DNA of 31,601 nt from CAZTAK01 sp964611585 (GTDB lineage: Bacteria > Pseudomonadota > Alphaproteobacteria > SHVP01). Below the pieces are notes generated by a model, which saw only the letters and a list, made by a program, of their open reading frames with translations, was not told the DNA's origin and made no database searches. Shown in pieces: positions 7,045-15,217 of the stretch (position 1 is its first letter; every line of letters starts with the position of its first letter). A program made the position numbers and the translations under genes. The stretch is taken from NCBI GenBank assembly GCA_964611585.1, contig CAZTAK010000033.1:1-31601 (forward strand), written 5' to 3'.

Positions 7045-8067
7045 ATGATCCGGCCTGGTCCGCGCAACCTGATAACCGACGTCGACGGCCTTCGGGTCGG
7101 CAACGCGGCGGACGCGCGCGTGCGCTCGGGCGTCAGCGTCTTGATTCCCGACCGGCCTTGTGTTGCCGCGGTCGATGTGCGCGGCGGCGCGCCCGGCACC
7201 CGGGAAACGGATGCGCTCGATCCGACGTGTCTGGTCGATGCCATCGATGCCCTCGTTCTGTCCGGCGGCTCGGCGTTCGGGCTTGCCGCCGCCGATGCTG
7301 TCGTTAACTGGCTGGCTTCGGAAGGTCGCGGCTACGAAGTCGCCGGCACCCGCGTTCCGATCGTGCCGGGTGCGATCCTCTTCGACCTTGCCAATGGCGG
7401 CGAAAAACACTGGGGCGGCGACAAAGACCGGGGCGGCGAGCCCCCCTACCGGGCACTTGGCGCGCAGGCGTGCGCGCACATCGCCGCCGACTTCGACCTT
7501 GGCAACGCAGGCGCGGGCTTTGGCGCCACCGCTGGACCCCTCAAGGGCGGGCTCGGCAGCGCGTCCGGCGTCGATGGCGAAGGCCTTCAGGTTGGCGCCC
7601 TGGTCGCGGTCAATTCCTCGGGGCCGGTGACCCTGCCCGGCCGCCCCCAGTTCTGGGCCTGGGCGCTGGAACAGGCCGGCGAGTTCGGCGGCCTCGACGC
7701 GCCCGGGCACGCGCCGGACATCGATTTCGATTTCGACGTCCCGGGTTTTCCGGGCGGCAATACCACGCTCGCCGTGGTGGCGACCAACGTGGACCTCACC
7801 CCGGCGCAAGCCGAGCGGGTGGCGATCATGGCTCACGATGGGCTCGCCCGTGCGATCCGGCCGGTCCACACTCCCTTCGACGGCGATACCGTGTTTGCGC
7901 TGTCAACCGAGCGACGGCCACTTGACGATCCGGCACCCGCCGCAATTCGCCGCATCGGCGCGATCGCCGCCGATTGTTTAGCGCGGGCGGTGGCGCGCGG
8001 CGTCTATCTTGCGGAAACCGTTGGCGATCTGAAGAGCTATCGCGAGGTCCACGGCCGCGATCGGTAA
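7045..8067 (+). CDS. P1-family peptidase (DmpA/BapA/NylC type, self-cleaving)
   Basis: This is a 340-aa member of the N-terminal nucleophile hydrolase family that includes the aminopeptidase DmpA, beta-peptidyl aminopeptidases and the nylon-oligomer hydrolase NylC. Family landmarks are an N-terminal LITDVDGLRVGNA, VDVRGGAPGTRETD, LSGGSAFGLAAADAV, GFGATAGPLKGGLGSAS and GNTTLAVVATN. The likely processing site is Asn239-Thr240, which would make Thr240 the new N-terminal nucleophile, as in NylC; DmpA uses Ser. No signal peptide is visible, so it is probably cytoplasmic. The natural substrate is unknown. A terminator follows the stop codon directly. Confidence 0.88.
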   Translation: MIRPGPRNLITDVDGLRVGNAADARVRSGVSVLIPDRPCVAAVDVRGGAPGTRETDALDPTCLVDAIDALVLSGGSAFGLAAADAVVNWLASEGRGYEVAGTRVPIVPGAILFDLANGGEKHWGGDKDRGGEPPYRALGAQACAHIAADFDLGNAGAGFGATAGPLKGGLGSASGVDGEGLQVGALVAVNSSGPVTLPGRPQFWAWALEQAGEFGGLDAPGHAPDIDFDFDVPGFPGGNTTLAVVATNVDLTPAQAERVAIMAHDGLARAIRPVHTPFDGDTVFALSTERRPLDDPAPAAIRRIGAIAADCLARAVARGVYLAETVGDLKSYREVHGRDR

Positions 8068-8078
8068 CGCGGGCAAGA

Positions 8079-8103
8079 AAAAGACCCGCGTCGCGGGTCT
8101 TTT
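8079..8103. terminator. Two-sided intrinsic terminator
   Basis: AAAAGACCCG pairs with CGGGTCTTTT around a five-base loop. The A run on one side and T run on the other let it serve both the peptidase gene (+, ends 8067) and the converging lipoprotein gene (-, ends 8122). Confidence 0.85.
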
Positions 8104-8121
8104 CCGAATTGTTGTCCGACT

Positions 8122-9285
8122 TCAGCGCACGTAGATGTGGACTTCGTTGGTGAAGGCTTCGGCGCTTTGTCCCGAGGACAGGGCGACACGCCCGGCTGGC
8201 AGGCCCATATCCGTCAACGCGCGCAGCACCCGTTCCGCGTTCTGTTTCGCCTTCGAGGTGTTGAGGGCGACCTCGGCGGGCGATCCCTGATTGGGTGTCA
8301 CGGCCACCAGATCGAACTGGGATTCGGGCCGCGCCGCGAGGGCGCGGTTGACCGCAGTATAGAGGGCCTGCTCGAAGGGAACGTCGGGTCGGTCGAAACG
8401 GATCACAACCAGCGGTCTCCGCCCCGAAGAGGCGGCGGTGCGGTTGGCGGTGGGCGGTTGACTGGCGATCGGGGCGACGCTGGCGAACGCGCGGTTGGCA
8501 AGCGAACGTCCCAGCAACTCGCCGTTCTTGACCGCGAGCGAGAGCGTCGTCAGATTGCCGCGCTCGTTGCCGACATAGGCGGTCTGGCGGCTTACGTCTT
8601 CACTGAGTTCATTCAACAACCGGTCGATCAGAACCACGGTGCGGTTGGTTTCGTCTTCCAGGATCGCCAGTTGGCGGTGATCTTCGTCAATCGCGCCCGC
8701 GAGCCCATAGGTGGCGCGCACGGATTCCAGCAGGAACGAGGCAAACGCGGAATCGTTGGCCACCGTGTTCGCCAGTGTATTCATCCGGGCGATATCGTTG
8801 CCGAGCTGATCAAGTTCGGCTTGGGCCAGATTCCACTGCTGCACCAGAACCGGGTTGCCGGGTGTCGTGCCGATTTGCAGCCGGGTCGAGATCGCCGCAA
8901 CCGTGCCGTGATAGCGCTGCGAGGTCCCCATGGTCTCAATGCGGATGACCTGAAGGCCCTGATTGCGCTGGATGATGTTTTGCTGGAGGGCCGCCAGATC
9001 GCCGCGGATCTGAGTGACGCGCTGGCCGACAAAAGTGCCGGTGGGCGGTCCCTGGGTAACCTCAAGTGCACTAAAGGTACTGGTGCCAAGCGGGGGCGGC
9101 GGTGCCGGCGTTAGCGTCGGTGATGCCGAAACCTCCGAGCTTGACGGAGCAATCTCGATCCGTTCACCGGGTCGGGCGGCCGCATCCTCTTCCGAACCGG
9201 GAAATAACGCGTCCGAAACGAACGAACAGCCAGCGAGAAGGGCGGCCGCGCCCATCATCGACAATGCAGATTTCTTAAGTGCCAT
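8122..9285 (-). CDS. Lipoprotein with C-terminal OmpA-like domain
   Basis: This 387-aa secreted lipoprotein begins MALKKSALSMMGAAALLAGC, a signal peptide ending in a clear lipobox (LLAGC). A low-complexity proline/serine linker follows, then a long helical, Gln/Asn-rich middle part (about residues 85-270) that may form coiled coils. The C-terminal 100 residues have OmpA-like features: VVIRFDRPDVPFEQAL, KAKQNAERVLRALTDMGL and the final VHIYVR strand. This suggests an envelope role, possibly peptidoglycan contact. The ATG at 9285 is chosen because it starts the signal peptide; the frame runs on through the 19-bp tandem repeat just upstream. The exact function is not recognised. Confidence 0.78.
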   Translation of the reverse strand: MALKKSALSMMGAAALLAGCSFVSDALFPGSEEDAAARPGERIEIAPSSSEVSASPTLTPAPPPPLGTSTFSALEVTQGPPTGTFVGQRVTQIRGDLAALQQNIIQRNQGLQVIRIETMGTSQRYHGTVAAISTRLQIGTTPGNPVLVQQWNLAQAELDQLGNDIARMNTLANTVANDSAFASFLLESVRATYGLAGAIDEDHRQLAILEDETNRTVVLIDRLLNELSEDVSRQTAYVGNERGNLTTLSLAVKNGELLGRSLANRAFASVAPIASQPPTANRTAASSGRRPLVVIRFDRPDVPFEQALYTAVNRALAARPESQFDLVAVTPNQGSPAEVALNTSKAKQNAERVLRALTDMGLPAGRVALSSGQSAEAFTNEVHIYVR

Positions 9286-9286
9286 T

Positions 9287-9339
9287 CCCTGTGAACACCC
9301 TGTAGCCCTGTGAACACCCTGTAGCCCTGTGAACACCCC
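9287..9339 (-). repeat. 19-bp tandem repeat in front of the lipoprotein gene
   Basis: Two full units of GTGAACACCCTGTAGCCCT (9291-9309, 9310-9328) are flanked by a partial unit on each side, giving almost three periods. It ends immediately upstream of the start codon of the minus-strand lipoprotein gene, so it lies in its leader or ribosome-binding region. Confidence 0.85.
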
Positions 9340-9791
9340 GTGGGGCTGAAATCAAAATATTGGCTGATGCTGCGGTCCCAAATAATCGGTCAATCAGTGA
9401 CCGGCGTTTTATTTGCGGTAGTCTAGGTACGACCCCCAATCCGCCAATATACCTCAAGATTTCGTTTTCGCGGGCGATCTTAGCGAAACGGCCTGACCGC
9501 GACAAGCGACTTCTATCTGATTTGCCATGGGGTTAACGGCCGGGCCCGGCGCGCAGCAGGGGTTCGGGTGGTGCGTCCGGGCGGTGGCGCGGGGCGGGTT
9601 TCCGCACGCTTGCAGGGGCGGATCGATTTCAGTAGGGTCCAACGCCCTCGCGCACCGGGCCTTGGATCCGGGCGATTCCGGCTTCGGGGCGGGGTGGGGA
9701 CGGCGGACCGAAACCCTTCGGCGTTGGGCGGCCCGCCGTCGGTTACAGGGGGGCCCTCGGGCCCCTCCGCAAACGGCCGGTTCTCCGGTTT
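9340..9791. other. Gene-free region before tRNA-Arg
   Basis: I see no supported protein gene here. The first 140 bases are less GC-rich than the surroundings and contain CGGTCA-ATCAG-TGACCG (9387-9403), an inverted repeat that could be an operator in the lipoprotein promoter region. Near 9748-9766 there is a GC-rich hairpin (GGGGCCC-TC-GGGCCCC). Minus-strand frames here run through the tRNA and are not genes. Confidence 0.6.
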
Positions 9792-9868
9792 GCGCCCGTA
9801 GCTCAGCTGGATAGAGCACCAGACTACGAATCTGGGGGTCAGAGGTTCGAATCCTCTCGGGCGCGCCA
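9792..9868 (+). tRNA. tRNA-Arg (anticodon ACG), CCA encoded
   Basis: A full cloverleaf is visible: acceptor GCGCCCG with CGGGCGC, a D arm with GCTC/GAGC, the anticodon stem CCAGA/TCTGG around the loop CTACGAA, and the T arm AGAGG-TTCGAAT-CCTCT. The 3' CCA is encoded. Anticodon ACG would be edited to ICG and read CGU, CGC and CGA. Confidence 0.97.
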
Positions 9869-9991
9869 TCCTTTCCCGGCCATAGCCGGCCCGCCGGCCG
9901 CGACCGCGTGATTTTGCGGACCGATTGCGGGTGGGATCGGCGCCGCGCCGGCCGCCACGAAAAGCGTGCCTCGGCCGAACCGGGACCGGTC

Positions 9992-10471
9992 ATGGAGCTC
10001 TATACATTCTTCCGCAGTTTCGCCGCTTGCCGGGTGCGAATCGCTCTCAACTTCAGGGGCCTCGCCGCCGCGGAGCGCTATGTGCACCTGCGGCGCGGCG
10101 GTGGCGAACAGTACGGCCCGGACTTCGCCGCCCCTAATCCGGCGGCGCGGATTCCGGTTCTGCGCGACGGAAACCCGGTGCTGGCGCAGCCGCTGGCGAT
10201 CATCGAACACCGCGATGAAACGCACCCCGAAACGCCCCTGCTTCCCGGCGATCCCGAGAGGCGTGCGCTGGCACGTTCGTTCGCACCGGCCGTCGCCTGC
10301 GAAATCCATCCACCCAACAACCTGCGCGCAATCCAGTATCTCCGTGATCCGCTCGGTCTCGATCCGGCGACACGCGATCTGTGGTACCGGCACTGGGTCG
10401 GGACCGGACTCGGGGCGTCGAAAACTGCGGTCACACAAGCCGGCCGGGCCCCGGACGCACCCGCGCACTGA
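9992..10471 (+). CDS. Shortened glutathione S-transferase (maleylacetoacetate isomerase-like)
   Basis: The N-terminal half is a good thioredoxin-fold GST domain of the zeta/maleylacetoacetate isomerase kind: MELYTFFRSFAACRVRIAL (the SxxxxRVR catalytic-loop pattern), then NPAARIPVLRDGN and a glutathione-contact segment QPLAIIEH. The helical C-terminal domain starts normally (ACEIHPPNNLRAIQYL, LWYRHWVGTGL) but then jumps to a short tail ending QAGRAPDAPAH. The product is 159 aa, against about 210 for the family, so roughly 50 residues of the C-terminal domain are missing. It may be a pseudogene or a minimal variant. The ATG at 9992 matches the family start. The next gene begins 4 bases after the stop. 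Confidence 0.75.
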   Translation: MELYTFFRSFAACRVRIALNFRGLAAAERYVHLRRGGGEQYGPDFAAPNPAARIPVLRDGNPVLAQPLAIIEHRDETHPETPLLPGDPERRALARSFAPAVACEIHPPNNLRAIQYLRDPLGLDPATRDLWYRHWVGTGLGASKTAVTQAGRAPDAPAH

Positions 10472-10475
10472 ACCC

Positions 10476-11162
10476 GTGACCGAAAGCACCCTCTTCGACG
10501 ATCTCTCGCGCTGGCTTGCCGATACCGGCCTGATTGTGCGTGGCGGTTTTCACCCCGGCGCCGCTGATTCCGTGCCGGCGCCCGGTGGCAAGGATGGCGC
10601 CCGAACGCTTGTTCTGATCGGTAACGCCGGTCCGGCGATGTGGGCGGCGTTTCGAAAAGACAGGCCGGGGGGCCCCGAACCCCTCAACCTGTGGTGCGAA
10701 CGGACGATCGATACCCTCGCGCACGACTTTGGCGCGAAGGCGCTGTTCCCGTTCGAGGGCCCGCCGTTCCTGCCGTTTCTCGCTTGGGGCGCACGGGCCG
10801 ACGCGGTCCATCCTTCGCCGCTCGGCATGCTGATCCACCCGGACTTCGGGTTGTGGCACGCCTATCGCGGCGCGCTTGCCTTTCGCGAATCCCTTCCGCT
10901 GCCGCCGCGAGATGCGCGCCCGCGTCCGTGCGATACCTGCGCCGACAAACCGTGTCTTGCGACCTGCCCGGTCGGCGCGTTCAACGGAAAAACCTACGAC
11001 GTTGCGGCCTGCATCGGCCACGTTTCGGCGGCGGCGGGCCGCGATTGCGCCGAAGACGGGTGCAGGGCGCGCCGCGCCTGTCCCCTCGGGTCGCCTTACG
11101 GTGCCGCCCAGATGCGGTTTCACATGGCGGCGTTCATCCGCACGATCGAGAGAAAAAACTGA
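10476..11162 (+). CDS. 4Fe-4S ferredoxin-type protein
   Basis: This 228-aa protein starts with GTG (VTESTLFDDL), 4 bases after the GST stop, so the two genes are probably cotranscribed. The first two thirds carry an uncharacterised domain with IGNAGPAMWAAF and a FPFEGPPFLPFLAW segment. The C-terminal part has a cysteine pattern fitting one or two 4Fe-4S clusters: C-x2-C-x4-C-x3-CP in CDTCADKPCLATCP, then more cysteines in CIGHV, DCAEDGC and ACPLG. The overall layout recalls the ferredoxin module of epoxyqueuosine reductases, but the catalytic part is different. I do not recognise the reaction. The frame is open further upstream inside the GST gene; the GTG is inferred from the operon spacing. 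Confidence 0.68.
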   Translation: MTESTLFDDLSRWLADTGLIVRGGFHPGAADSVPAPGGKDGARTLVLIGNAGPAMWAAFRKDRPGGPEPLNLWCERTIDTLAHDFGAKALFPFEGPPFLPFLAWGARADAVHPSPLGMLIHPDFGLWHAYRGALAFRESLPLPPRDARPRPCDTCADKPCLATCPVGAFNGKTYDVAACIGHVSAAAGRDCAEDGCRARRACPLGSPYGAAQMRFHMAAFIRTIERKN

Positions 11163-11198
11163 CGGTTTGCGCCGTGGCCGCTAGTCTGCGGGCGCTCG

Positions 11199-12062
11199 TT
11201 ATCCAGAGCCGAATTGGTTTTTTCCATGACCGCGGAAAAGGTCGAACGCCGCCTCGCCGCCATCGTCAGCATGGATGTCGAAGGCTATAGCCGCCTCATG
11301 GGCGTGGACGAGGTCGGCACCCTCGAAATTCTCAACGATTACCGCGAGGCCATTTCGGGTCTGGTCACGGGTCATGACGGGCGCATTTTCGGCACGGCGG
11401 GCGACAGCGTCCTCGCCGAATTTGCAAGCGCCATCAACGCCGTTCAGTGTGCCTCCGAAATACAGAACGAACTGAGGTGGCGCAACAAGGCGCTCAGCGC
11501 CGAGCGTCAACTCAGATTCCGCGTCGGCATCAATGTTGGCGACGTTATTCTCGAAGGCGGCGACAAGATCCGGTGCGAGGTCGAGTGCGCGTTCGAACGC
11601 TTCCCGTGCCGCCGCAGTATCGCCGGTGTCGAGCCGGACGGTGCCGAGCGTATTGTGGGCTTCGGCGAAGTCAGTCTTGAGGCCGAGGGCACGGTCGAGC
11701 GCCACGGCCGCCTCGCGGTCCCGTCCCAATTGATGCAGCGCGCTGCCGAGGTTGGCGAAGACTTCGGCAACGGAATCGGCAAGTGCGGCGGCGCGCTCGT
11801 AGGCGACGACCGCACCTTCGGCGTCGCCCGATTGCAGCCGCGCATTGCCCAAATGAAATTGCGCTTCGGCGTCGCCGGGTTCGGCCCGCACCGCGGACCC
11901 GAAATGGCTCAGGGCCGCAGCGGTATCGCCAGCGGCCAGTGCCAGCTGCCCGAGGCCCTTGTGCGCGTCGCCATCGTCCGGGTTGCGTTCCAGGGCGGCG
12001 CGCAAACTGGCCCCGGAATCTGCGGTGGAGGGGCGGGGCTTGCCGCTCTTGGTTCCGGTCAT
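11199..12062 (-). CDS. TPR-repeat protein, 3' end replaced
   Basis: The first ~170 residues, from the ATG at 12062 down to about 11560, form four consecutive 34-residue tetratricopeptide repeats. Their helix patterns are AHKGLGQLALAAGDTAAAL, AQFHLGNARLQSGDAEGAV, VFANLGSALHQLGRDREAAV and AHNTLGTVRLDTGDTAAARE, each ending in the usual A/P positions. After LDLAPDLVAAFE the frame runs through the antisense of the cyclase fragment, and the last ~115 residues (from about NVANIDADAE) no longer resemble a protein family. The original C-terminal domain, often a transferase in such proteins, is lost. Whether the remaining TPR part is expressed is unknown. Confidence 0.65.
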   Translation of the reverse strand: MTGTKSGKPRPSTADSGASLRAALERNPDDGDAHKGLGQLALAAGDTAAALSHFGSAVRAEPGDAEAQFHLGNARLQSGDAEGAVVAYERAAALADSVAEVFANLGSALHQLGRDREAAVALDRALGLKTDFAEAHNTLGTVRLDTGDTAAAREAFERALDLAPDLVAAFENNVANIDADAESELTLGAERLVAPPQFVLYFGGTLNGVDGACKFGEDAVARRAENAPVMTRDQTRNGLAVIVENFEGADLVHAHEAAIAFDIHADDGGEAAFDLFRGHGKNQFGSG

Positions 12063-12131
12063 GGCGGGGGCATCATACAGGGCCCGGGCGCGCAGGGGCC
12101 GATTTGGCCCGGCCCAGCGGCGGCAGCGTGA
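11226..12131 (+). pseudogene. Class III adenylate/guanylate cyclase, truncated after residue ~115
   Basis: Residues 1-115 (DNA to about 11570) are a clear class III cyclase start: VERRLAAIVSMDVEGYSRLMG with the first metal Asp, GRIFGTAGDSVLAEFAS, and FRVGINVGDVILEGGDKI. In normal relatives the next residues are a DGVNVAARLE-type segment and the second half of the catalytic domain. Here the sequence switches at about 11555-11575 into the antisense of a TPR gene, although the frame happens to stay open to 12131. The second half of the catalytic site and any C-terminal sensor domain are missing, so an active cyclase is very unlikely. The start lies 63 bases after the ferredoxin gene. Confidence 0.72.
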
Positions 12132-12145
12132 TATAAGGGCCGCCG

Positions 12146-14377
12146 ATGTACGGGGACGGAAAATCTATCCAACCTGGCGGCCGGCGCGGGCGGTGGGTCC
12201 TGCCGGTTCTGGTCTTCATGCTGTGCGTCTGGTTCGCAGCCGCGCCTGCCTTGGCACAGGACCGCGCGCCCCCGCCCCCGGGTCTGGATACGGCCGCGGC
12301 GGCTGAGGTCGAGGCGCTTTTGGAGACATTGCGCGACCCGGCGGCACGGGCGGTCCTGATCGGGCAGCTTGAGGCGCTGGTTGCGTTTCAGGCCGGTGAG
12401 GCGGCTCCGGCCGGAGCGGGTTGGCTTTCCGCGTTGTCGGACCGTCTCGACCGGATCGCCCGCGACGCCGGCGGGCTGGCACGGAATTTCGGCGATCCTT
12501 CCCGCCTCTTCGACTGGACGGGCGAGCAATTCAGCGACCCGGACCGGCGCACGTTCTGGCGCGATTTTGGGCTTAACGTCCTGATCGTCCTTGCGGCGGC
12601 GCTGGTGGCGATGGCGGTGGCCGGGTTCATCCTGCGAAGCCCGCGGCGTTACATCGAACAGCGCGAGGCGCCGACGTTGTGGGTGCGCATTCCGTTGCTG
12701 GCGATCCGTTCGCTGATCGATCTGGTACCGCTCGGCGTTTTTGCCGCTGCGGCCTATGGCGCGATATTGCTGTCGGGACCCGGCGATACGGCGCGCGGCG
12801 TTCTGATCGCCGTCGTCAACGCGGTGGTGCTGGCGCGCGGCATAGCGATTGTCGCGCGCGCGGTTCTGACGCCGCTGGCGCCCAATCTGCGCCTGTTGCC
12901 GATACGCGATGCCACCGCCGCCTACCTCTATGTGTGGGTGCGGCGTCTCGTGAACCTTGCGGTTTACGGCACCCTGGTGGCGCAGGCTGCGTTCTTGCTC
13001 GGCATGCCGGAGACCGGATTCGTCGTCATAACCAAGATCGTCGGCCTGCTGGTGGCGGCGTTCGTGTTCGTGTTCGTCATGCAAAACCGGGTCGCGATCC
13101 GCGACTGGCTTGCGGGCGGCGGCGACCGGATAAAAGGAACGCTCCAGATCGTGCGGGCGCGGCTGGGCGATGTCTGGCACATTCTGGCGGGCCTGTTCCT
13201 TGCCGTGGTCTATGTCGTCTGGGCGTTGGAAATCGAGGGCGGGTTCGCCCTGATCGCGCGCGGAACCGTTGCGACGGTGGTGATACTGCTGCTGGCGCGC
13301 GGCGCCGCCGAAATCGTGCGCCGGGTCGTGGTGCGCCTGTTTCGCGTCGGCGAGGAGTTGAAGGGCCGCTTTCCCGGCCTCGAGGCCCGCGCCGACCGCT
13401 TTATCTGGCTGGTTCACCGCGTGCTGACGGCCGTGATCTATCTCATTGCGGCCTTTGCCATCCTCGAAGCCTGGAGCATCGATGCGTTTGCCTTCTTCGA
13501 GACCGACCTCGGATCGCTGGTGGTGGCGCGCGGATTCACGATCCTAGTGATTGTGCTTGCCGCCCTGTTCGTGTGGGAGGCGGCGAGCGCGGTAATCGAC
13601 CGGTTGTTGCGGACCGCAGACGCAGGCGGCGACGCGCTGGTGCAAAGCGCCCGCATCCGGACATTGTTGCCCTTGGCGCGCAGCGTCGTTCTGTCGCTGG
13701 TTGTGGTGATCGCGGCGCTGGCGGTGCTGGCGGAACTCGGCGTCAACATCGCTCCCCTGATTGCGGGGGCGGGCGTGGTCGGGCTCGCGGTCGGGTTTGG
13801 CGCCCAGACCCTTGTCAAAGACATTATCACCGGCGCCTTCATCCTGTTCGAGGACACGATTACCGTTGGCGATTTCATCGAGGTTGCGGGCCGCAGCGGT
13901 ACGGTCGAGGCGATCAGCGTGCGCACCATCCGCCTGCGGGACCTGCACGGGACCGTCAACACGATCCCCTTCAGCGCCGTCGATACCGTCACCAACTACA
14001 CCAAGGACTTCGCCTACCACGTTGCCGAAATCGGCGTCGCCTATCGCGAAAACACCGACGAGGTAGCGCAGATTCTGCGCGAGGTGGGCGACGAACTGCG
14101 CGCGGACCCGGCGTTTTCCAACGACATTCTGGAACCGACCGAAATCATGGGCCTCGACCGGTTCGAGGATTCGGCGGTGGTCGTCCGCGCCCGCCTCAAG
14201 ACCCGGCCCGGTCAGCAATGGCGGGTCAAGCGCGAATACAACCGGCGCATCAAGTTCGAGTTCGACCAGCGCGGGATCGAAATTCCGTTCCCGCACACGA
14301 CGATCTTTTTCGGCGAGGACAAACAGGGTGCGGCCCCGCCCGCGCATGTTCTGGTCGAAGGTGGGGGTAAGGACTAG
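12146..14377 (+). CDS. Large MscS-family mechanosensitive channel
   Basis: This is a 743-aa inner-membrane channel. An N-terminal signal peptide is visible (cleavage likely after APALA, residue 37), followed by a periplasmic helical domain (about 40-130) and about ten hydrophobic segments up to residue 560. The MscS core is unmistakable: the pore helix AGVVGLAVGFGAQTLVKDIITGAFILFED (glycine/alanine packing), then TVGDFIEVAGRSGTVEAIS of the beta domain, and TIPFSAVDTVTNY. The C-terminal cytoplasmic cage ends near IPFPHTTIFF. The extra N-terminal membrane segments place it with the larger MscS subfamilies rather than small MscS. Such channels release solutes on osmotic downshock. It is followed after 6 bases by an ABC permease gene. 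Confidence 0.9.
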   Translation: MYGDGKSIQPGGRRGRWVLPVLVFMLCVWFAAAPALAQDRAPPPPGLDTAAAAEVEALLETLRDPAARAVLIGQLEALVAFQAGEAAPAGAGWLSALSDRLDRIARDAGGLARNFGDPSRLFDWTGEQFSDPDRRTFWRDFGLNVLIVLAAALVAMAVAGFILRSPRRYIEQREAPTLWVRIPLLAIRSLIDLVPLGVFAAAAYGAILLSGPGDTARGVLIAVVNAVVLARGIAIVARAVLTPLAPNLRLLPIRDATAAYLYVWVRRLVNLAVYGTLVAQAAFLLGMPETGFVVITKIVGLLVAAFVFVFVMQNRVAIRDWLAGGGDRIKGTLQIVRARLGDVWHILAGLFLAVVYVVWALEIEGGFALIARGTVATVVILLLARGAAEIVRRVVVRLFRVGEELKGRFPGLEARADRFIWLVHRVLTAVIYLIAAFAILEAWSIDAFAFFETDLGSLVVARGFTILVIVLAALFVWEAASAVIDRLLRTADAGGDALVQSARIRTLLPLARSVVLSLVVVIAALAVLAELGVNIAPLIAGAGVVGLAVGFGAQTLVKDIITGAFILFEDTITVGDFIEVAGRSGTVEAISVRTIRLRDLHGTVNTIPFSAVDTVTNYTKDFAYHVAEIGVAYRENTDEVAQILREVGDELRADPAFSNDILEPTEIMGLDRFEDSAVVVRARLKTRPGQQWRVKREYNRRIKFEFDQRGIEIPFPHTTIFFGEDKQGAAPPAHVLVEGGGKD

Positions 14378-14383
14378 GCGGCG

Positions 14384-15202
14384 ATGTCCGAATCCCGCCT
14401 TCCCTACGAACCCGGCCGCGCGGTGCGCGAGTTCGGCGCCATCAACTGGCGCGGCCTGTGGACGCTCTATGCCAAGGAAGTGCAGCGCTTCGGAAAGATC
14501 TGGCTGCAAACGATTGCTGCCCCGGCGATGATCTCACTGTTGTTTCTGGCGGTGTTTTCGCTGGTGCTGGGAGGACAGGGGCGTTCGGTCGCGGGCGTGC
14601 CGTTTCTCGAATTCCTGGCGCCCGGGCTGATCATGATGGCCATCGTCCAGAACACCTTCCAGAATGCGACCTCGACCCTGATGATTTCGAAAATTCAGGG
14701 CAACATCGTCGATGTGCTGATGCCGCCGCTCTCGTCGGCGGAACTGATGCTGGGGATCGCCCTTGGCGCGGCGACGCGCGGCGCGATCGTCGCCATCGTG
14801 GTCGGATTCGCGCTCTATTTCTTCGTGCCGTTTACGCTCCACTCGGTGTGGCCGATCCTGGCGTTTGCGCTGCTGGCGGCCTCGGCTCTGGCGGTGACCG
14901 GGGTCATGGTCGGCGTCTGGGCGTACAAGTTCGATGACATCGCAGCGATTACGAATTTCATCGTCACCCCGCTTGCGTTCCTGTCGGGCACTTTCTATTC
15001 GGTGGATCGCCTGCCGGGATTTTTTCACGGCCTCAGCCAGATCAATCCTTTCTTCTACATGATCGACGGTTTCCGGTCGGGCTTCATCGGCCATGCCGAT
15101 GCGCCGGTGTGGCTGGGTCTTCTGGTCCTTGGCGGGCTCAATGCCGTGTTGTGGACCGCCTGCTATTTCATGTTTGCAAGCGGCTACAAATTGAAAGCCT
15201 GA
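14384..15202 (+). CDS. ABC-2 type transporter permease
   Basis: This is a 272-aa permease of the ABC-2 family (NodJ/YadH-like). It has an N-terminal cytoplasmic helix (GLWTLYAKEVQRF) and six hydrophobic segments. The typical FLAPGLIMMAIVQNTFQN lies near residue 80, and FIVTPLAFLSGTFYSVDRLP precedes the last helices, followed by NPFFYMIDGFR. Such permeases work as dimers with a separate ATPase to export polysaccharide, lipid or drug substrates. The ATPase gene usually sits directly upstream; here the upstream gene is the MscS channel and no ATPase gene is in the window. The substrate is unknown. Confidence 0.88.
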   Translation: MSESRLPYEPGRAVREFGAINWRGLWTLYAKEVQRFGKIWLQTIAAPAMISLLFLAVFSLVLGGQGRSVAGVPFLEFLAPGLIMMAIVQNTFQNATSTLMISKIQGNIVDVLMPPLSSAELMLGIALGAATRGAIVAIVVGFALYFFVPFTLHSVWPILAFALLAASALAVTGVMVGVWAYKFDDIAAITNFIVTPLAFLSGTFYSVDRLPGFFHGLSQINPFFYMIDGFRSGFIGHADAPVWLGLLVLGGLNAVLWTACYFMFASGYKLKA

Positions 15203-15217
15203 CCCCGGCCCGTTTTG

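Noticed and set aside
9287..9339. CRISPR-like array
   Set aside because: Units are 19 bp, directly adjacent and without spacers, so it is a simple tandem repeat. No other CRISPR-like pattern was seen in the window.
9513..9869. Minus-strand frame containing GFEPLTPRFVVWCSIQLSYGR
   Set aside because: It is the antisense of tRNA-Arg, a well-known source of false protein annotations.
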